19,369 nucleotides of DNA from Bacteroidota bacterium. Its GTDB lineage: Bacteria > Bacteroidota > Bacteroidia > Flavobacteriales > Weeksellaceae. The notes beneath the pieces were generated by a model. That model had not been told where the DNA came from. It worked only from the letters and a program-made list of their open reading frames with translations, and did no database searches. A program made the translations under genes and the position numbers. Positions 15,263-19,369 of this stretch are shown one piece after another (the stretch's first letter is position 1; each line of letters begins with the position of its first letter). Where the stretch lies: NCBI GenBank assembly GCA_023457935.1, contig JAEXBA010000013.1, positions 1 to 19,369 of the forward strand, read 5' to 3'.

Positions 15263-15287
15263 AGCGGACTTCGGTTCGCTTTTTTTG
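15263..15287 (+). terminator. UUCG-tetraloop terminator after the oxygenase gene
   Basis: AGCGGAC (15263-15269), loop TTCG, GTTCGCT (15274-15280), then a T run to 15287. The C(UUCG)G cap is very stable. The T run borders the stop of the convergent radical SAM gene; on the minus strand the T run is poor, so it mainly serves the oxygenase gene. Confidence 0.85.
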
Positions 15288-16331
15288 TCAGAATAATTTC
15301 AGCTGCTGTTCTTTGGTTCCGGTAAAATGTTCGGTTGACAGCGGTTTGAAGCTTTTCCCCTCGAAATATTTTCGCTTTCCCAACCGAAAAGTGTTATGAA
15401 TCATTTCGGCAATATTTCCTTCACCTTTGTAGCGCTCAAAATATCTTTTATCGCCAAGATTTCCACCGCGCATCGAACGGATAAGGTTCAGAACTTTTTG
15501 GGATTTGTCCGGATAATTCGCATTCAGCCAGTGCACAAAAACGGGTTCTACAGTGTCGTTCAGACGAATCAGAACATGATGAGCGGTTTTCGCACCTACA
15601 TCGGAAACGGATTTCAGAATATGCAGGCTTTCATCGCTCGTTAAACCGGGAATTACAGGCGCAATCATTACATTCACCGGAATTCCGTTTTCAGAAAGGA
15701 TTTCAACGGCTTTCAGTTTGTTTTTTGCTGAGGAAGTCCGCGGTTCCATTTTTCTGCGGAGTTCTTCATTCAGAGTCGGGATACTCATGTTGACCGTAAT
15801 CAGATTCTTTTCTGAAAGTGATTTCAGAATATCCAAATCGCGCAAAACCAAAGCATTCTTAGTGATAATTCCAACCGGATGGCGGTAATCCAGAAACACC
15901 TGAAGAATTTTTCGGGTGATTTCCATCTGTCTTTCAATCGGCTGATAAGGATCGGTATTTCCTGAAAGCACAATAGTTTTCGGAACATAACCTCTCTTTC
16001 TGAAAAACTTTTCGAGCAGTTCCGGTGCGTTTTTCTTCACCATAATTTTCCGCTCAAAATCAATTCCTGCAGAAAATCCCCAATATTCATGAGTCGGTCG
16101 CGCAAAACAGTACGAACATCCGTGTTCGCAGCCTTGGTACGGATTCATAGAATATTCCATCGAGAGATCCGGACTTTTTACGCGATTGACAATGGTTTTC
16201 GGAAAAACTTCTGTGAACGAGGTTTTGGAAATCTCAAAATCTTCTTCTTCGGGCTCAAAAGTAAAACGGTCGAAACGGTTGTTGACATTTCGCTGTGCTC
16301 CCTGACCTTTTATGCTGATTTTCTGATTCAT
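15288..16331 (-). CDS. Radical SAM protein, PA0069 / spore-photoproduct-lyase-like family
   Basis: The 347-residue protein has the radical SAM cluster motif GCEHGCSYCFARPTHEYWG with Cys68, Cys72 and Cys75 binding the 4Fe-4S cluster. It is preceded by SMNPYQ and followed by IVLSGNTDPYQPIE (SAM-binding part of the barrel) and GIITKNALVLRDLD. This layout belongs to the PA0069-type proteins, which share a superfamily with spore photoproduct lyase (SplB). A flavobacterium makes no spores, so photoproduct repair should not be assumed; the substrate is unknown. Start at ATG 16331 gives the usual length. It is single and convergent with the oxygenase gene. It ends at the family-typical C-terminus GTKEQQLKLF. 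Confidence 0.88.
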   Translation of the reverse strand: MNQKISIKGQGAQRNVNNRFDRFTFEPEEEDFEISKTSFTEVFPKTIVNRVKSPDLSMEYSMNPYQGCEHGCSYCFARPTHEYWGFSAGIDFERKIMVKKNAPELLEKFFRKRGYVPKTIVLSGNTDPYQPIERQMEITRKILQVFLDYRHPVGIITKNALVLRDLDILKSLSEKNLITVNMSIPTLNEELRRKMEPRTSSAKNKLKAVEILSENGIPVNVMIAPVIPGLTSDESLHILKSVSDVGAKTAHHVLIRLNDTVEPVFVHWLNANYPDKSQKVLNLIRSMRGGNLGDKRYFERYKGEGNIAEMIHNTFRLGKRKYFEGKSFKPLSTEHFTGTKEQQLKLF

Positions 16332-16394
16332 TCAGCTACAAAATTAGAACAGACACTGTTGTTCAGCCGAACAATTTCTGCTATAAATTCTCAC

Positions 16395-16420
16395 AAAAAA
16401 AGACTTCCAAAAAATGGAAG
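16395..16420 (-). terminator. Terminator of the small membrane-protein gene
   Basis: CTTCCA (16404-16409) and TGGAAG (16415-16420) form a 6-bp stem with a 5-nt loop. Read on the minus strand it is followed by TC and a run of seven T (A at 16395-16401), just downstream of the stop at 16448. Confidence 0.7.
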
Positions 16421-16447
16421 CCCGATTAAAATAAAGCGTAAATATGA

Positions 16448-16642
16448 TTAATTTACAGACAGATATTCAATACCGTGATGATCTTCATTTCGGTAGCGTC
16501 TTTCAAAATGTCTGTGAAAGTCTGAGTAGTATTCGTTGTAATCGTCGTCTTTTCTGCTGAGGAACTTGCGTAAACTGATAAGTCCAACAACAGCCAGAAA
16601 ACCGACACCCGCAGCAATGATTATTCCGGTTTCTTTTTTCAT
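16448..16642 (-). CDS. Small single-pass membrane protein
   Basis: The 64-residue protein begins MKKETG, continues with one transmembrane helix at ~6-23 (IIIAAGVGFLAVVGLISL), and has a basic stop-transfer RKFLSRK. The cytoplasmic tail is rich in Asp, Glu, Tyr, Arg and His (DDDYNEYYSDFHRHFERRYR and onward). The intact frame, its own terminator and a normal intergenic start support a real gene. I do not recognise a family. The His/acidic tail could bind metal, but that is speculation. It is probably monocistronic. Confidence 0.7.
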   Translation of the reverse strand: MKKETGIIIAAGVGFLAVVGLISLRKFLSRKDDDYNEYYSDFHRHFERRYRNEDHHGIEYLSVN

Positions 16643-16753
16643 GTATCAAATATTTGAAGCTAAAGATAAGCAAATAATATTCCTTTTCTGTTGCGGAAAA
16701 TTTTAAAGTTTGTTAATCTTCATCTCTTCTTTCCTAAAAAAATTAAAAAAATG

Positions 16754-16761
16754 TATTTTTG
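16754..16761 (+). promoter_or_regulatory. TAnnTTTG -7 box of the prolyl oligopeptidase gene
   Basis: This reads TATTTTTG, 15 bases before ATG 16777, in an A-rich spacer. It fits the Bacteroidota -7 consensus. Confidence 0.5.
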
Positions 16762-16776
16762 GGAAAATTACCATTC

Positions 16777-18906
16777 ATGAATCATAAAATAGTTGCAGCA
16801 GCAGCAGTTTCAATACTGGTGGCATCCTGTACCTCCCAGAAACCTGCCATGAATAACGCAGAAAACACCCTTACTTATCCGGAAACCAAAAAAGTAGAAC
16901 ATACGGATGAATATTTCGGAACAAAAGTGTCCGATCCTTACCGCTGGCTGGAAGACGACCGTGCCGAAGACACCAAAGAGTGGGTTCAGCGCGAAGTAGC
17001 GTTTACCAACGATTATCTTGCAAAAATTCCGTTCAGGGAAAGCATCCGTAAGCAGCTGAAAGATATCTGGAACTATGAAAAAATCGGCGCGCCGTTCAAG
17101 GAAGGAGATTACACTTACTTCTATAAGAACGACGGTCTTCAGGCGCAGTCGGTTCTGTACAGAACTGACAAAGCAGGAAAAACAGAAGTATTCCTAGATC
17201 CAAACAAATTCTCTGAAAAAGGGACAACATCTCTTGCGGGTGTTTCCTTCAACAAAAAAGGTAATCTGGTGGCCTACTCCATTTCTGAAGGCGGGTCCGA
17301 CTGGAACAAAATCATCATCATGGATGCCGTAACCAAGAAAATCCTTGATGAGCCGATTGTTTCAAAATTCAGCGGCGCATCGTGGCTGGGCGATGAAGGT
17401 TTTTATTATTCAAAATACGATCAGCCGAAAGAAGGAAGCCAGCTTTCCGGAATGACGGATACGCACAAAGTATATTTCCATAAACTTGGAACAAATCCTT
17501 CTGCAGATCAGCTCGTGATTGGCGGTGAAGATTTCAAACGCCGTTACATGGGAGCGGGAATGTCTGAAGATGAGCGTTATCTGATTCTGAGCGGAGCCAA
17601 CGCAACCAACGGAAACGAACTGTACATCAAAGACCTGAAAAGAAAAACCGACTGGATTCCGGTGCAGAAAGGTTACGATGTAAACACAGGAATTGTGGAT
17701 ACAAAAGGAGATATTATTTATGCCATTACCGATAAAAACGCTCCGAATAAGCGACTTGTGAAGTTCAACATCAACAAACCTGATGTCTGGACCGACGTGA
17801 TTCCTGAAACAGAAAACGTTCTTGGAGTTTCAACCGGTGGCGGTTATCTTTTTGCGCGCTACATGAAAGATGCGCTTTCACAGGTAAAACAGTATGATTA
17901 CGACGGAAAACTGATTCGAATTATCGAACTTCCAGGAAACGGAACTGCCGGTGGATTTGGCGGTAAAAAGGAACAGAAAGACCTGTACTATTCATTCTCC
18001 AATTACATTACACCGGGAACCATTTATAAATACAATGTAGAAACTGGAAAATCCGAGACCTATCAGCAGCCGAAGGTTAAGTTTGACCCTTCCAACTATG
18101 TTTCTGAACAGATTTTCTATACTTCTTCAGACGGAACAAAAGTTCCGATGATGATTTCCTATAAAAAAGGTCTGAAAAAAGACGGTAAAAACCCAACAAT
18201 TCTTTATGCATATGGTGGTTTCAATGTATCACTGCAGCCTTCATTCTCGGTTGTAAATGCAATCTGGATGGAAAACGGCGGCGTTTATGCAGTACCGAAT
18301 ATCCGTGGTGGCGGTGAATACGGTAAAAAATGGCACGACGCAGGGACGAAACTTCAGAAGAAAAATGTTTTCAACGACTTTATTTCTGCCGGTGAATATC
18401 TTCAGAAAAACGGTTATACCTCGAAAGAATATATGGCGATTTCCGGTGGTTCAAACGGTGGACTTCTAGTAGGCGCAACCATGACAATGCGCCCGGATCT
18501 TGCGAAAGTAGCGCTTCCGGCGGTTGGAGTTCTGGACATGCTCCGTTACAATAAATTTACCGCCGGAGCCGGATGGAGTTACGATTACGGAACCGCAGAA
18601 GATTCCAAAGAAATGTTTGAATACGTGAAATCCTACTCGCCGCTTCACAATGTAAAAACCGGCGTATGCTACCCTTCAACAATGGTAACAACCGGTGACC
18701 ACGACGACCGAGTTGTCCCTGCGCATTCATTTAAATTCGGTGCGGAGCTTCAGGATAAGCAAAGCTGTTCCAATCCGGTTCTACTGAGAATTGAAACCGA
18801 CGGCGGACATGGCGCTGGACGTTCAACAGAACAGAGCATCAACGAGAATACGGATAAACTGAGTTTCACATTATACGAAATGGGAATCCGGGATCTCAAC
18901 AGATAA
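16777..18906 (+). CDS. Prolyl oligopeptidase family serine peptidase, lipoprotein
   Basis: The predicted enzyme cleaves peptides after proline (S9A). The 709-residue product starts at ATG 16777 with signal MNHKIVAAAAVSILVASC, whose lipobox VASC is canonical and places lipidated Cys18 in the envelope. An in-frame TTG at 16759 is rejected because it would lengthen the n-region. The N-terminal seven-bladed propeller follows YPETKKVEHTDEYFG and SDPYRWLED. The C-terminal alpha/beta-hydrolase has SGGSNGG with Ser559, GDHDDRVVP with Asp644 and GGHGAG with His678: a full catalytic triad at the family's usual spacing. NIRGGGEYGKKWHDAG is also typical. Mature residues after the Cys (TSQKP) lack an obvious acidic surface-export signal, so a periplasmic location is inferred. 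A terminator follows directly. Confidence 0.95.
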   Translation: MNHKIVAAAAVSILVASCTSQKPAMNNAENTLTYPETKKVEHTDEYFGTKVSDPYRWLEDDRAEDTKEWVQREVAFTNDYLAKIPFRESIRKQLKDIWNYEKIGAPFKEGDYTYFYKNDGLQAQSVLYRTDKAGKTEVFLDPNKFSEKGTTSLAGVSFNKKGNLVAYSISEGGSDWNKIIIMDAVTKKILDEPIVSKFSGASWLGDEGFYYSKYDQPKEGSQLSGMTDTHKVYFHKLGTNPSADQLVIGGEDFKRRYMGAGMSEDERYLILSGANATNGNELYIKDLKRKTDWIPVQKGYDVNTGIVDTKGDIIYAITDKNAPNKRLVKFNINKPDVWTDVIPETENVLGVSTGGGYLFARYMKDALSQVKQYDYDGKLIRIIELPGNGTAGGFGGKKEQKDLYYSFSNYITPGTIYKYNVETGKSETYQQPKVKFDPSNYVSEQIFYTSSDGTKVPMMISYKKGLKKDGKNPTILYAYGGFNVSLQPSFSVVNAIWMENGGVYAVPNIRGGGEYGKKWHDAGTKLQKKNVFNDFISAGEYLQKNGYTSKEYMAISGGSNGGLLVGATMTMRPDLAKVALPAVGVLDMLRYNKFTAGAGWSYDYGTAEDSKEMFEYVKSYSPLHNVKTGVCYPSTMVTTGDHDDRVVPAHSFKFGAELQDKQSCSNPVLLRIETDGGHGAGRSTEQSINENTDKLSFTLYEMGIRDLNR

Positions 18907-18917
18907 ACAATTTATGA

Positions 18918-18939
18918 GCCGCTCTTCAGCGGCTTTTTT
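18918..18939 (+). terminator. Terminator after the prolyl oligopeptidase gene
   Basis: GCCGCT (18918-18923), loop CTTC, AGCGGC (18928-18933), then TTTTTTC. This is a compact GC-rich stem with a T run, 11 bases after the stop. Confidence 0.9.
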
Positions 18940-19012
18940 CTTTATAAAAAAACCTGAAATTTATGTAAGCGGTTTCAGTTCAATACAAAGTAATTTTATA
19001 AAAATTTAAATT

Positions 19013-19360
19013 ATGGAAAAGCCAAAACCAATGCTTACCCTTTCACAGGTAATGGGCAAACTTGCAAAAGATAAAGGAATCAGCAAGGAATTCAGAATGA
19101 ATGAAAACTGCGAGATGAAAATGCAGGACTCCGACAAAATTTACCAGCCGGAAGAACTGAAAATACTGAAATCCTACCGTTTTGAAGGCGACAGCAACCC
19201 TGCTGACAATGCCGTTCTGTATGTAGCGCAGGATTCAGACGGAGAGAAAGGTTTAATCATCGATTCTTACGGCGCCGAAAGCAACTATCCGGGCGAAAAA
19301 TTTGATGATTTTATCCGCAACATTCCGGTTGAGGAAAGCGAAGAGTATTCATTTGAATGA
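19013..19360 (+). CDS. Small conserved acidic cytoplasmic protein of unknown function
   Basis: The 115-residue soluble protein has no signal peptide. It has an N-terminal helix-like LTLSQVMGKLAKDKGISKEF, a central YQPEELKILKSYRFEGDSNP, and a C-terminal GLIIDSYGAESNYPG-EKFDDFIRNIP ending in acidic residues. I recall near-identical small proteins in Chryseobacterium relatives that have sometimes been labelled phosphoribosylpyrophosphate synthetase; nothing here supports that (no PRPP-binding loop, and a third of the length). The frame is complete, with ATG 19013 in an AT-rich leader after the terminator. Its stop overlaps a possible next ATG by four bases, so it may lead an operon running off the window. 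Confidence 0.75.
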   Translation: MEKPKPMLTLSQVMGKLAKDKGISKEFRMNENCEMKMQDSDKIYQPEELKILKSYRFEGDSNPADNAVLYVAQDSDGEKGLIIDSYGAESNYPGEKFDDFIRNIPVEESEEYSFE

Positions 19361-19369
19361 AAACACGCA
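19357..19369 (+). CDS. Possible start of a next gene, cut by the window edge
   Basis: ATG 19357 overlaps the preceding stop as ATGA, the same coupling seen at the DUF3820 junction, and reads MKTR before the sequence ends. Four codons cannot prove a gene. Confidence 0.25.

Noticed and set aside
15288..16331. Naming the radical SAM protein a spore photoproduct lyase
   Set aside because: The cluster motif and layout fit the PA0069-type relatives, and the host group does not sporulate; repair activity is unsupported.
16089..16451. 120-codon plus-strand frame over the radical SAM gene start
   Set aside because: Shadow of the minus-strand gene; it runs through the intergenic terminator and has no coding character.
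16709..16761. TTTG at 16709-16712 as a -33 element for the prolyl oligopeptidase promoter
   Set aside because: Spacing to the -7 box is about 41 bases, far beyond the usual range.
1..19369. CRISPR array, insertion sequence, integrase, tRNA or rRNA
   Set aside because: No regularly spaced short repeats, transposase motifs, inverted-repeat ends or tRNA cloverleaf were found on reading; the repeats present are gene paralogy.

Overview
The window looks like the chromosome of a flavobacterium of the Chryseobacterium/Kaistella type (Bacteroidota, Weeksellaceae). The protein families, the lipoprotein signal peptides, the scarcity of Shine-Dalgarno sequences and the repeated TAnnTTTG promoter -7 boxes all fit. 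The genus is inferred from general knowledge; there is no rRNA or tRNA gene here to confirm it.

Bases 1 to about 7,050 form a visibly AT-rich accessory island. It opens with the 3' end of a DUF4280/PAAR-like spike-tip gene. Two bases later comes a 950-residue protein without a signal peptide that has the layout of a contractile-injection (type VI-like) cargo effector. Next is a lipoprotein in the position of a cognate immunity protein. After a strong terminator the arrangement repeats in degraded form: a frameshifted copy of only the last ~140 codons of the effector, a second full-length paralogue of the lipoprotein, a third paralogue truncated after about 90 codons, and a further remnant around 6812-6990. 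A lone lipoprotein gene on the opposite strand (5851-6600) interrupts the series. This resembles the orphan toxin-tip/immunity arrays known from Rhs, CDI and VgrG/PAAR loci, but with a family I cannot name. It is the most interesting part of the window.

Bases 7,050 to 19,369 are ordinary core genome with balanced codon use. The minus-strand block 7078-10036 holds a DUF3820 protein overlapping an AI-2E family permease and two related multi-pass membrane proteins. On the plus strand, pabB and a pabC-like class IV aminotransferase overlap and serve p-aminobenzoate/folate synthesis. They converge on menD (menaquinone synthesis), which follows an MtfA-like zinc peptidase on the minus strand. An isopenicillin-N-synthase-like 2-oxoglutarate/Fe(II) oxygenase converges, across a UUCG hairpin terminator, on a radical SAM protein of the spore-photoproduct-lyase-like (PA0069) family. 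A 64-residue membrane protein, a prolyl oligopeptidase lipoprotein and a small conserved acidic protein complete the window.

No CRISPR array, insertion sequence, tRNA or rRNA was seen. Functional statements rest on motifs and family knowledge. The effector/immunity reading of the first 7 kb is inferred from gene order and architecture.
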